This document shows positions 33,913 through 42,260 of a stretch of DNA of 64,000 nt, piece after piece (the stretch's first letter is position 1; every line of letters starts with the position of its first letter). Origin of the DNA: Herbiconiux moechotypicola (GTDB taxonomy: Bacteria > Actinomycetota > Actinomycetes > Actinomycetales > Microbacteriaceae). The stretch is from contig NZ_JANLCN010000003.1 of assembly GCF_024979255.1 (NCBI RefSeq), positions 62,001 to 126,000 on the forward strand, written 5' to 3'. The notes beneath the pieces are model-generated. The model had not been told where the DNA came from and ran no database searches. It was given only the letters and a program-made list of their open reading frames with translations. A program made the position numbers and the translations under genes.

Positions 33913-36518
33913 CCGTCTACGACCTCGCCGCCGCCCCCGCCCCGGTCTCCTCCGGGGCGGGGGCGGCCGGGGCGCCCGGCGCCCCCGTGCTCCAGCTCGA
34001 CGCCATCGTCAAGACCTTCCCGGGCGTGCGCGCCCTCACCGACGTCACCCTCGAGGTGCTCGCCGGCGAGGTGCACGCGCTCGTGGGCGAGAACGGCGCG
34101 GGCAAGTCGACGCTCATGGCCGTCGCATCCGGTGCCCTGGCACCCGACTCGGGCACCGTCGCCATCGCCGGCACCCAGCTCGCCACCGCCTCCCCCGAGG
34201 CGGCGCGCGAGCTCGGCCTCGGCATCGTGCGGCAAGACCCGGCGCTGCTGCCCGACCTCACCGTGGCCGAGAACATGGCCGTGGGGGTCGGCTACCGCCG
34301 AGTGGGCGGTCTGCGCCGGGCGGTCGCCTGGTCGCAGAAGCAGCTCGACCCCTGGGGCATGGGCATCGACGCGAAGACCCGCGTGGCCGACCTCTCGGTG
34401 GAGCAGCGCTTCATCGTCGAGATCGCGAAGGCCCTCGCGCTCGACCCCCGGGTGCTCATCCTCGACGAGCCCACCGAGCACCTCTCGCTCGACGAGGTGC
34501 AGAAGCTGTTCGCGAAGGTGCGCGAGCTCGCCGCGAACGGCACCGCCGTGGTGTACATCTCGCACCGCATCCCCGAGGTCAAGCAGATCTCCGACCGCAT
34601 CACGGTGCTCCGCGACGGCCAGGTGCGCGGCACCTTCGAGGCCGCCGAGGTCGACGAGCAGCAGATCGTGGAGCGCGTCATCGGCCGCAAGCTCGAGACC
34701 GTCTTCCCCGAGAAGACCGCTCCGGATGCGCTGAGCGGCCAGCACGCGCAGCTCTCGGTGAGCGGGCTGCGCGGCGACGACTTCCACGACGTGAGCTTCG
34801 AGGTGAAGCCCGGCGAGATCATCGGTCTCGCGGGCGTGCAGGGCAACGGCCAGGCCGCGCTCATCCGCGCACTTGCGGGCCTCGAGCCCACGACCGGAAC
34901 CGTGGAGGTCGCGGGTCGCCCCGTCTCGAACGGTTCGAACGCGGCCGCCGCCTCCGCCGGCGTCGTCTACGTGCCGGCCGACCGGCACGGCGAGGGCGTC
35001 TTCCTGCCGCTCTCGGTGGGCGACAACATCTCGGCGAAGACGCTCTCCCAGGTCTCCACGGCCGGGATGGTGAGCGAGCGCAAGGTGTTCGCGGTCGCCA
35101 CCGAGCAGATCCGCCGGCTCGCCATCAAGACCCCCTCGGCGCGCACCCCCATCCAGTCGCTCTCCGGCGGCAACCAGCAGAAGGCGGTGCTCGCGCGCAC
35201 CTTGCTCGCGAAGCCCAGCGTGCTGCTCGCCGAGGAGCCCACCCAGGGCGTCGACGCGGGCGCCCGCGTCGACATCTACCGCATCCTGCGCGACGCCGCG
35301 GATGCGGGGGCCGCCGTCGTCATCCTCTCCTCCGACGGCGTGGAGCTCGAGGGGCTCTGCGACCGCGTGCTCATCATGTCGCGCGGGCAGGTGGTGCAGG
35401 AGCTCGTGGGCGAGGAGGTCTCCGAGGCGGCGATCGCCCGGGCCGCCCTCACCTCCACCACGGTGCGGGAGCGCACCGACTCCGACAAGGCGGCCCGGGG
35501 CGTGAAGCTGCGCCGCTTCCTGCGCGGCGACCAGTCGCCCGCGGCCGTGCTCGGCGCCATCTTCCTCGTGCTCGGCGTGGTGGTGGCCGCCACGAACCCG
35601 GCCTACCTCGGCGCGTTCAACATCAACAACCTGCTCTTCATGGCGGCTCCGCTGCTGTTCGTGGGCGCGGCCCAGCAGGTGGTGGTGCTCGGGTCGGGCT
35701 TCGACCTCTCGGTCGGGCCGCTGATGGGGCTGCTGGTGGTGCTGGCCTCCTACTGGATCGTCGACGGCGGCAACCTCTACGTGGGCGTGGGCCTCATGAT
35801 CGTGGGAGCGATCGGCACCGGGGTGGTGAACGGGTTCCTCGTCACGAGGTTCTCGATCAACCCGGTGGTCGTGACGCTCGCGATGTACATGGCCCTGCAG
35901 GGCATCTACCTGACTCTCCGCTCCACCCCCGGCGGCATCATCTTCGGGCCGGTGGCCGACCAGATCCAGGGGCGCATCGGCATCGTGCCGGTCGTCACCA
36001 TCGTCGCCGTGGCCGTGCTGCTGCTGCTCGAGTTCGCCCTGCGCCGCACGCGCTGGGGCGTGGAGCTGCGCGGCGTCGGCTCGCGCGCCGACGCGGCCGC
36101 CCGACTCGGCATCCGGGTGAAGCGCACGCAGTTCTTCTCCTACGTGCTGTGCTCGTTCCTGGTGCTGCCCGCGGCCGTCATCATGATGGCCCAGATCGGC
36201 ATCGGCGACGGCCGGCCGTCGCTGTCGTACACGCTCTCCTCGGTGACCGTGGTGGTGCTCGCCGGCGCCTCGATCTTCGGCGGGCGCGGTTCGTTCATCG
36301 GCATCCTCGCGGCGGCGTTCCTCGTGCAGCAGGTGCTCAACGTGTCGCCGTTCCTCGGGCTCAGCCAGGCGTGGTCGTACTGGCTGCCCGGGCTCATCAC
36401 GCTGGCCGCCGCCGTGCTCTACGCGCAGCTGCGGCGGTCCAGGCGCCGGCGCCGGGGTGCCGCGCCGATCGCGAGCGCGCCCTCCGCATCCGGTTCGACC
36501 TCAGGAGCACTCTCATGA
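33909..36518 (+). CDS. fused CUT2 double ATPase and permease
   Basis: An 869-residue protein. ATPase 1 (about residues 28-260) has GENGAGKST, LSVEQRFIVEIAKAL and VLILDEPTEHLS. ATPase 2 (about 265-510) has a degenerate P-loop GVQGNGQAAL, an intact LSGGNQQKAVLARTL, and an altered Walker B LLAEEPTQGVD. An RbsC-like permease with about 9-10 helices follows from about residue 545. RbsA-type proteins normally end after the second ATPase, so the direct fusion to a permease is uncommon. A second, separate permease gene follows, so the channel could be a heterodimer. Only the first ATPase site looks fully catalytic, as is common in the family. Confidence 0.88.
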   Translation: MTVYDLAAAPAPVSSGAGAAGAPGAPVLQLDAIVKTFPGVRALTDVTLEVLAGEVHALVGENGAGKSTLMAVASGALAPDSGTVAIAGTQLATASPEAARELGLGIVRQDPALLPDLTVAENMAVGVGYRRVGGLRRAVAWSQKQLDPWGMGIDAKTRVADLSVEQRFIVEIAKALALDPRVLILDEPTEHLSLDEVQKLFAKVRELAANGTAVVYISHRIPEVKQISDRITVLRDGQVRGTFEAAEVDEQQIVERVIGRKLETVFPEKTAPDALSGQHAQLSVSGLRGDDFHDVSFEVKPGEIIGLAGVQGNGQAALIRALAGLEPTTGTVEVAGRPVSNGSNAAAASAGVVYVPADRHGEGVFLPLSVGDNISAKTLSQVSTAGMVSERKVFAVATEQIRRLAIKTPSARTPIQSLSGGNQQKAVLARTLLAKPSVLLAEEPTQGVDAGARVDIYRILRDAADAGAAVVILSSDGVELEGLCDRVLIMSRGQVVQELVGEEVSEAAIARAALTSTTVRERTDSDKAARGVKLRRFLRGDQSPAAVLGAIFLVLGVVVAATNPAYLGAFNINNLLFMAAPLLFVGAAQQVVVLGSGFDLSVGPLMGLLVVLASYWIVDGGNLYVGVGLMIVGAIGTGVVNGFLVTRFSINPVVVTLAMYMALQGIYLTLRSTPGGIIFGPVADQIQGRIGIVPVVTIVAVAVLLLLEFALRRTRWGVELRGVGSRADAAARLGIRVKRTQFFSYVLCSFLVLPAAVIMMAQIGIGDGRPSLSYTLSSVTVVVLAGASIFGGRGSFIGILAAAFLVQQVLNVSPFLGLSQAWSYWLPGLITLAAAVLYAQLRRSRRRRRGAAPIASAPSASGSTSGALS

Positions 36519-37561
36519 CCGACTTCACCAGCCAGGCCGGTTCGGTGTGGCGCCGGATGCTCTCCGGCAGCTGGGTGGGCATCACCGTCGCGACCGCGCT
36601 GCTGTTCGCGCTCTCCCCCGTCATCGCGCCCGGGAGCCTCGGGGCGGCGCCGCTGCTCAGCATGCTGCCGTTCGCCTCGGTGCTCGCCATCGTGGCGGCG
36701 GGGCAGACGCTCGTGGTGCAGCAGCGCGGGCTCGACCTCTCCATCCCGGGCATGATCGCCCTCGCCGCCGTGCTCTCGACGGGACTGCCGCAGAACTACG
36801 GGTGGCCGCTGTGGGCGGCCGTGATCGCGGGAATCGTGGGGCCCGGCATCGTGGGCATCGTGAACGGGGTGCTCGTCACCGTGTTCAAGGTGATGCCGTT
36901 GGTGGTGACACTCGGCATGAACGCCATGCTGCTCGGCACCGTGTTCTTCATCGCCGACGGCACGCCCTCGGGGGCACCCGCGGAGCTGAACGGCTTCGCG
37001 CTCGACCGCACCCTGGGCATCCCGAACACCCTCCTCATCGCGATCGTGGTGGTGGTGCTCGCGGGGCTCGTGACGCAGAAGTCGATCGTGGGGCGCCGGC
37101 TCACCGCGGTGGGCGTGAGCGAGCGGGCCGCAGCGGCGCTCGGCATCCGGGTGAACGTCTACCAGATGTTCGCCTACGCGTTCGCGGGCCTCGCCTACGG
37201 GGCCGGCGGGGTGCTGCTGGCGGGGTACACGAAGACGCCGGCGCTCTTCCTCGGCGACTCGTACCTGCTGCCGTCGGTGGCGGCCGTCGTGCTCGGCGGC
37301 ACCGCGCTCACCGGGGGCATCGCGAGCGTGGTCTCCACCGGCATCGCGGCCCTGTTCCTCACCCAGCTCGGGCAGCTGCTGCGCTCCCTCGGCTGGCAGG
37401 ACGCCCTGCAGCTCATCGCCCAGTCGGTGGTGCTCATCGCCGTGGTGCTCGTGCGCGAACTCGTCCCCGTGCTCGTGCGCCGATCGCGATCGCGTCGCAC
37501 ACCCCCACCTCTGCGCCAATTCAGAGCTAGTGGTCCCGAATACGCTCATTATGATGCTTAA
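36515..37561 (+). CDS. CUT2-type ABC permease (RbsC-like)
   Basis: A 348-residue polytopic permease with about 9-10 helices, including the family segments IVAAGQTLVVQQRGLDLSIPGMIAL and TAVGVSERAAAALGIRVNVYQMFAYAFAGL (short parts). It overlaps the fused ATPase-permease by four bases. The last 22 residues (RRTPPPLRQFRASGPEYAHYDA) are hydrophilic and encoded by AT-richer DNA that leads straight into the HipBA module. The natural 3' end may have been replaced when that module arrived. Confidence 0.88.
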   Translation: MTDFTSQAGSVWRRMLSGSWVGITVATALLFALSPVIAPGSLGAAPLLSMLPFASVLAIVAAGQTLVVQQRGLDLSIPGMIALAAVLSTGLPQNYGWPLWAAVIAGIVGPGIVGIVNGVLVTVFKVMPLVVTLGMNAMLLGTVFFIADGTPSGAPAELNGFALDRTLGIPNTLLIAIVVVVLAGLVTQKSIVGRRLTAVGVSERAAAALGIRVNVYQMFAYAFAGLAYGAGGVLLAGYTKTPALFLGDSYLLPSVAAVVLGGTALTGGIASVVSTGIAALFLTQLGQLLRSLGWQDALQLIAQSVVLIAVVLVRELVPVLVRRSRSRRTPPPLRQFRASGPEYAHYDA

Positions 37562-37592
37562 TGGTGCTTATCCGGTCCCTTACGCGTAGAGT
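37551..37592 (+). promoter_or_regulatory. hipB promoter with tandem 10-bp repeat
   Basis: ATGATGCTTA (37551-37560) is followed at once by ATGGTGCTTA (37561-37570), a 9/10 tandem repeat with one-turn spacing. TAGAGT (37587-37592) ends 6 bases before the hipB ATG and can serve as a -10 for a leaderless message. The repeats sit where a -35 would be, so HipB binding there could repress the module. The first copy overlaps the end of the permease gene. Confidence 0.45.
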
Positions 37593-37598
37593 GGAGTC

Positions 37599-37898
37599 AT
37601 GTCACGCCCGCTTCCCACTCGAGTCTCACAGATGGCCGACGAGCTCGGAGACCACCTGACGGCCTGGCGGAAGCTCCAGGGCCTCACGGCGGAGCAGCTC
37701 TCCGAGCGGTCGGGCATCTCGCGCGCCACGCTGCGTAAGCTCGAACACGGAGATGCCGGCTCGAGCCTCGAGTCGTTCCTCCGTGTGGCGCTGTCGCTCG
37801 GCATCCTGACCGACGTGGTCGCGGCCGCTGATCCTTACGAGACCGATCTCGGCCGTGCCCGAGCCGACGAGGCCCTCCCGCAGCGGGTGCGACGTTGA
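37599..37898 (+). CDS. hipB: HipB-like antitoxin, XRE helix-turn-helix
   Basis: A 99-residue protein with a Cro/XRE-type HTH at about residues 18-72 (LTAWRKLQGLTAEQLSERSG, then ISRATLRKLEHGDAGSSLESFLRVALSLG), followed by a short tail. It overlaps the HipA-type kinase gene by four bases (TTGA). As in other HipBA modules it should bind the promoter with HipA and neutralise the kinase. Its base composition near the start is lower in GC than the flanking operons. Confidence 0.85.
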   Translation: MSRPLPTRVSQMADELGDHLTAWRKLQGLTAEQLSERSGISRATLRKLEHGDAGSSLESFLRVALSLGILTDVVAAADPYETDLGRARADEALPQRVRR

Positions 37899-39136
37899 GC
37901 TCGGTCTCCGTCTCCGTCGATCACGCGGGTCGAACCCTTTCGGTCGGCACGGCCTACCTCACGACGAAGCGCGGTGTCGTGAGCAGCTCCTTCGCCTATG
38001 GGCAGAGCTACCTCGCAGACCCCGACGGCTATTCCGTCGAGCCGGCTCTCCCTCTCCTCGCAGGCACCGCCACTCAGCGACTACCTGGTTCGGGGCTACC
38101 CGGATGCTTCGCCGATGCGGCTCCCGATCGCTGGGGCCGCTCACTCATCGCGAGGCGCCTGAGAGCTTCAGCGATCGCTGCGGGAAGGACCCCGCCGGCG
38201 ATCACCGAGCGCGACTATCTCCTCGGCGTGAGCGACGCGACCCGTCAGGGCGCTCTGCGCTTCTCGGCCGAGCCGGGAGGCGAGTACCTCTCGCCCTCCT
38301 CCGACGTGCCACGCGTGATCGAGCTGCCACAGCTGATGCGGGCGGCGGAGACCGTCGAGTCAGGAGATCCCGATGACCAGAGCGCCATCAAGACCCTCCT
38401 GGCGGCCGGCACCGGGTCACTGGGCGGCGCCCGGCCCAAGGCATCGGTGCGCGACGGAGACGATCTGTCGATCGCCAAGTTCGAGCACTCCGGCGACGAG
38501 TGGTCGGTGATCGGCTGGGAGGCCGTGGCACTCGACCTGGCCGGGCGGTGCGGTGTGACCGTGCCGGAGCACCGGTTGCTAAGCATCGACGGCCGGCGGG
38601 TACTCCTCCTGCGCCGATTCGATCGGCACGGGGCGGAACGCGTCGGCTACATCAGCTCCATGACTCTGCTCTCGGCGCGCGATGGCGAATCGCGCGACTA
38701 TCTGGAGATCGCGGAGTCGCTCGCGACGATCGGGGCCTCCGTCGCGATCGACCTCGAACAGCTGTGGCGTCGTATCGCCTTCTCGCTGGCGATCAACAAC
38801 GTCGACGACCACCTGCGCAATCACGGCCTCCTGCGTGCCCCAGGGGGTTGGGCGCTCTCGCCGGCGTTCGACCTCAACCCCGATCCCGACCCGGCCGCGC
38901 AGCGAGTGACGTCGATCGGCGGCTCCACGTCGCTGGACGCCGGCACCGCTGCTCTGCGTCGGATCGCACCCAGCTTCGGAGTGAGCCCCCAGCGGGCCAC
39001 GGCCATCCTGAGCGAGGTGGCCATCGGCGTGGGTGCCTGGCGTTCTGTTGCATCGCGGCACGGCCTACCGGAGCGTGAGATCACTCGGTTCGAACCCGTC
39101 TTCGCCGCGGGCCTCGCCGCGTTGTCCACCGCTTGA
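37895..39136 (+). CDS. hipA: HipA-like serine/threonine kinase toxin
   Basis: A 413-residue protein with the HipA_N domain at the start and the HipA_C kinase domain after about residue 150. It contains the Gly-rich loop GTGSLGGARPKASV, the ATP-binding lysine in SIAKFE, LLRRFDR, the catalytic NNVDDHLRNHG near residue 302 and the metal-binding LSPAFDLNP. E. coli HipA phosphorylates glutamyl-tRNA synthetase; the target here is unknown. The start is a rare TTG overlapping the hipB stop. A 23-bp perfect hairpin follows. Confidence 0.88.
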   Translation: MSSVSVSVDHAGRTLSVGTAYLTTKRGVVSSSFAYGQSYLADPDGYSVEPALPLLAGTATQRLPGSGLPGCFADAAPDRWGRSLIARRLRASAIAAGRTPPAITERDYLLGVSDATRQGALRFSAEPGGEYLSPSSDVPRVIELPQLMRAAETVESGDPDDQSAIKTLLAAGTGSLGGARPKASVRDGDDLSIAKFEHSGDEWSVIGWEAVALDLAGRCGVTVPEHRLLSIDGRRVLLLRRFDRHGAERVGYISSMTLLSARDGESRDYLEIAESLATIGASVAIDLEQLWRRIAFSLAINNVDDHLRNHGLLRAPGGWALSPAFDLNPDPDPAAQRVTSIGGSTSLDAGTAALRRIAPSFGVSPQRATAILSEVAIGVGAWRSVASRHGLPEREITRFEPVFAAGLAALSTA

Positions 39137-39157
39137 GGTCCCGTCGCCCGGCGTGAT

Positions 39158-39216
39158 TCGAGTGGGCGCGATCGGTCGCCTGGGTGCGCCGGCGGCGACC
39201 GATCGCGCCCACTCGA
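39158..39216. terminator. 23-bp perfect hairpin after hipA
   Basis: Positions 39158-39180 are the exact reverse complement of 39194-39216, with a 13-base loop. It lies 22 bases after the hipA stop and 25 bases before the end of the converging DUF6510-like gene. It can stop transcription from both sides, and it marks the right edge of the HipBA module. Confidence 0.75.
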
Positions 39217-39240
39217 CGGGCACGCGCATGCGCGCGGGCG

Positions 39241-39522
39241 CTACGGGAGGGTGAGGGAGGCGAGGCCGGGGAGCTGGAGGCTGCGGCCGGCGGGGGTGCT
39301 GAGGTAGGTGAGGAGGGTGTGGCCGCAGGAGCGGCAGAGCACGATGACGCCCTCGTCGTCGAGCTCGGCCTCCGCCTCGGCGAGCAGGGCGCGGGCGCCG
39401 CAGTGGGCGCACTCCCCCAGCACCTCGGTCACGTCGAAGCAGAACACCTCGGCGAGCGCCCCCGCCGCCGCATTGCCGTCGACCCTCGCCGCCACGCGGC
39501 CGGGTTCGGGGTGGGCCATCAT
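39241..39522 (-). CDS. small zinc-ribbon-like protein, DUF6510 type
   Basis: A 93-residue protein with two CxxC pairs (CAHCG near residue 36 and CRSCG near residue 62) that can bind one zinc, and a hydrophobic C-terminus. The pattern and position match the DUF6510 family found after molybdopterin oxidoreductase and flavin reductase genes in actinobacteria. The ATG (one of two adjacent) overlaps the reductase stop by four bases. Its role is unknown. Confidence 0.7.
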   Translation of the reverse strand: MMAHPEPGRVAARVDGNAAAGALAEVFCFDVTEVLGECAHCGARALLAEAEAELDDEGVIVLCRSCGHTLLTYLSTPAGRSLQLPGLASLTLP

Positions 39523-40244
39523 GCGCCTCCGAATCTCTCCGTCTTCACGCGGGCCGGGTCGTGCCCGAGGGCCACGAGCGCCCGCGACACCGCCTCCACG
39601 AACCCGGTGGGTCCGCACACGTACACCAGGGGGTTCCCGGATGCGGGCAGCGTCACCCGCTCGATGGTCGCCGCGTCGATGCGGCCGGCCGGGCGCTCCC
39701 ACCCCGGCGGGGTGCGCCGGGTGTACACCCAGTCGAGCGTGAAACGGTCGCCCTCGAAGCCGCGCAGTTCGTCGGCGTAGTACGCGTCTTCGGGCGCGCG
39801 CACCGAGTACACCAGCTTGAACGGCGCCGGGTTCGACGAGGCGTGGTGCGCCCGCGCGATGGCGACCAGCGGCACGATGCCCGAGCCGCCCGCGATCAGC
39901 TGTACCGCATCCGGCTGCTCGTCGCGCCACACGAAGTAGTTGCCGATGGGGCCGCGCACCTCGAGCTCGTCGCCGGGTTCGACCACGTCGACGAGGTAGG
40001 GCGACACCTCGCCGTCGGGCAGTTCGTCGACCGCGAGCTCGACCCGGCTGCCCTGGCCGTACGAGGCGATCGAGTACGACCGCACGGCCTGGTAGCCGTC
40101 TTCGGCGGTGAGCCGCAGGTCGAGGTGCTGGCCGGGGAGGTTGCCCGCCCAGCCGGGCACGTCGAGTTCGAGCACGCGGCCCGTGGGCGTGACCCGCCGG
40201 GCCGACGCCACCGTGGCGGGGCCCCAGCCGGAGACGATCGCCAC
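39519..40244 (-). CDS. ferredoxin-NADP reductase-like flavoprotein
   Basis: A 241-residue two-domain reductase. The FAD domain carries RSYSIAS near residue 58 and GPIGNYFVW near 98. The nucleotide domain has GGSGIVPL near 115 and ends with the conserved YVCGPTGFVEAVSRAL. No [2Fe-2S] ferredoxin domain is attached. It overlaps the molybdopterin oxidoreductase gene by one base (TAGTG), so it probably passes electrons to or from that protein. Confidence 0.88.
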   Translation of the reverse strand: MAIVSGWGPATVASARRVTPTGRVLELDVPGWAGNLPGQHLDLRLTAEDGYQAVRSYSIASYGQGSRVELAVDELPDGEVSPYLVDVVEPGDELEVRGPIGNYFVWRDEQPDAVQLIAGGSGIVPLVAIARAHHASSNPAPFKLVYSVRAPEDAYYADELRGFEGDRFTLDWVYTRRTPPGWERPAGRIDAATIERVTLPASGNPLVYVCGPTGFVEAVSRALVALGHDPARVKTERFGGA

Positions 40245-40837
40245 TACCAGTACCGCTGCTCTCTCCACGGGTCGCCGTAGAGGTTGTAGCCGTTCTGTTC
40301 CCAGAACCCGGGGTCATCGTCGGCGTGCATGCGGAGCCCGCGCACCCACTTCGCGCTCTTCCAGAAGTAGAGGTGCGGCACGAGCAGGCGCGCGGGGCCG
40401 CCGTGCTCGGGGTCGAGTGGCTCGCCCTCGAACTCGAAGGCCACCCAGGCCTTGCCGTCGAGCAGGTCTTCGAGCGGCACGTTCGTGGTGTACCCGCCGT
40501 AGGAGTGCACCATCGTGTAGGCCTCGCTGGTGTCGACCTTCTCGAAGAAGTGGTCGAGCGCCACGCCGCGCCAGTGGGTGCCGAGCTTCGACCAGCGGGT
40601 GACGCAGTGGATGTCGGTGTGCACGTCGTCGACGGGCAGCGCCATCATCTCGTCCCAGCTCCACGAGACGCGCTCGTTCGACTCGTTGACGATGTCGAAC
40701 GACCAGCTGTCGGTCTGCACGTCGGGGGTCGGGCCCGCCGAGAGCACCGGGAAGTCTTCGGTGAGGTACTGGCCGGGCGGCAACGCCGGATCCGACTCGC
40801 GCCGACGACCACCGAACCCGCGTGAGAACACCGCCAT
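40244..40837 (-). CDS. molybdopterin-dependent oxidoreductase, sulfite-oxidase fold
   Basis: A 197-residue single Moco domain. C78 in DIHCVTRWSK is the expected molybdenum ligand. HWRGVALDHFFEK and GGYTTNVPLEDLL follow the family pattern, and GGPARLLVPHLYFWKSAKWVRGL is the conserved later segment (part shown). There is no Tat signal, so the enzyme is cytoplasmic, unlike MsrP/YedY. It heads an operon with a flavin reductase and a zinc-ribbon protein. The substrate is unknown. Confidence 0.88.
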   Translation of the reverse strand: MAVFSRGFGGRRRESDPALPPGQYLTEDFPVLSAGPTPDVQTDSWSFDIVNESNERVSWSWDEMMALPVDDVHTDIHCVTRWSKLGTHWRGVALDHFFEKVDTSEAYTMVHSYGGYTTNVPLEDLLDGKAWVAFEFEGEPLDPEHGGPARLLVPHLYFWKSAKWVRGLRMHADDDPGFWEQNGYNLYGDPWREQRYW

Positions 40838-40943
40838 GAGAGCCTCCCCTTCCGTGAGGCCAGCGTACCCGCGCATCCGGTGCCCGCGCGAGGGGCGAGA
40901 GTGGCCCTGCCCGCCCCAGCCGGGACGGCGGCGCGCGCGCCGG

Positions 40944-41041
40944 TACAATCGGATGCGGTGCGCCGGGAAGTCTGGTCGGCGGGCGGTCGAGGTGATCGCT
41001 CCCCGCTACCGACGCGCCCGCCGCGTCAGTGAGGACACCGT
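40944..41041 (+). ncRNA. candidate nhaA-I-type cation riboswitch with its promoter
   Basis: TACAAT (40944-40949) is a good -10 and would start a leader of about 85 bases before the nhaA ATG. The leader opens with GGTGCGCCGGGAAGTCTGG (40957-40975) followed by TCGGCG, where GCCG and CGGC close a short stem. This resembles, from memory, the conserved core of nhaA-I motif RNAs, described as Li+/Na+-sensing riboswitches upstream of nhaA. GC-rich complementary stretches follow. The class call depends on remembered consensus and gene context. Confidence 0.6.
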
Positions 41042-42220
41042 ATGGCCTTCATCCGCTCGGAGCGCGTCGCCGCCTTCCTCCTCCTCGCCGCCGCCGCCCT
41101 CGGCCTGATCGCGGCGAACAGCCCGCTCGGCCCCGCCCTCATGGGTCTGCAGGATGCGCATCTCGCCGTCCCGGGCACCCCGCTCGACCTCTCCGTGGGC
41201 CACTGGATCAGCGACGGTCTCCTGGCCGTGTTCTTCTTCGTCGCCGCGGTCGAGCTGAAGAACGAGCTCACGGTCGGCCAGCTCAACTCCGTGTCGAAGG
41301 CCGTCCGCCCGGCGATCGCGGCCTTCGGCGGGGTGCTCGTGCCCGCGCTCATCTACGTGGCGGTCACCGCGGGGTCGGGCTACGAGAACGGCTGGCCCAT
41401 CCCCACCGCAACCGACATCGCGTTCGCCCTCGGGGTGCTCGCCGTCTTCGGCAAGGGCATCCCGTCGCGGTTGCGGATCTTCATCTTGGCCCTCGCCATC
41501 CTCGACGACATCGTCGCCATCGTCATCATCGCCCTCTTCTTCACCACCGACCCGAACCTGCCTCTGCTCGCCCTCGCCGTGGTGGGGGTGGCCGTGTTCG
41601 GCGTGCTGAGCCGCCTGCTGAACACCCGGATGCGGGTGCTCGTGATCGCGGCGATGGTCGCGGTGGCCCTCGTCACCTGGTCGCTGGTGTACCTCTCCGG
41701 GGTGCACGCCACCATCGCGGGCGTCGCCCTCGGTCTCGCGATGATGCGGGTGCCCGCGATGCACCTCAGGCACCACCTCGAACCGGCGACCAACGGCGTG
41801 GTGCTGCCGCTGTTCGCGTTCTCGGCGGCGCTGGTCGCCATCCCCCAGGTCGGTCTGTCCCAGCTCGCGCCGCCCTTCTGGGCGATCCTCATCGCCCTCC
41901 CCGTGGGCAAGCTCATCGGCATCGCGCTGGGAGGCTGGCTCTCGTCGTTCGTCGGTCCTCGCGAGCGCCGCCCGGTCCTGTCGCCCCTGGCGCTGCTGGC
42001 GGCGGGCGCCCTCGGCGGCGTGGGGTTCACGGTGTCGCTGCTCATGAACGAGCTCGCCTTCGCCGCCCAGCCCGAGGTGGCCGACGAGGGCACGCTCGCG
42101 GTACTGCTCGGCTCCTCGGTGTCGATCGTGGTGGCCGCGGTGCTCGTGTCACGGCTGGCCGTCTACCACCGGCGGCTGCGGGTGCTGCGCTCGGCAGCAG
42201 AGCAGCGGATGCGGGGCTGA
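41042..42220 (+). CDS. nhaA: Na+/H+ antiporter NhaA
   Basis: A 392-residue NhaA-family antiporter with about 12 helices. It contains ISDGLLAVFFFVAAVELKNEL, PTATDIAFALGVLAVFG with the D matching the first transport aspartate of E. coli NhaA (D133), and LALAILDDIVAIVIIALFF with the D163/D164 pair. AAGALGGVGFTVSLLMNELAF occurs near residue 325 (D/K-type helix X variant). It exports Na+ or Li+ in exchange for protons at the membrane. A structured leader probably controls its expression. It converges on the GH127 gene with 40 bases between. Confidence 0.93.
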   Translation: MAFIRSERVAAFLLLAAAALGLIAANSPLGPALMGLQDAHLAVPGTPLDLSVGHWISDGLLAVFFFVAAVELKNELTVGQLNSVSKAVRPAIAAFGGVLVPALIYVAVTAGSGYENGWPIPTATDIAFALGVLAVFGKGIPSRLRIFILALAILDDIVAIVIIALFFTTDPNLPLLALAVVGVAVFGVLSRLLNTRMRVLVIAAMVAVALVTWSLVYLSGVHATIAGVALGLAMMRVPAMHLRHHLEPATNGVVLPLFAFSAALVAIPQVGLSQLAPPFWAILIALPVGKLIGIALGGWLSSFVGPRERRPVLSPLALLAAGALGGVGFTVSLLMNELAFAAQPEVADEGTLAVLLGSSVSIVVAAVLVSRLAVYHRRLRVLRSAAEQRMRG

Positions 42221-42260
42221 CCGCCGGCGTGCGCAGACCGCCCCGCCCCGCCGCGAGGCG

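Noticed and set aside
40930-40942. GC alternating run as a Z-DNA or replication signal
   Set aside because: A short GCGCGC run is expected by chance at this composition.
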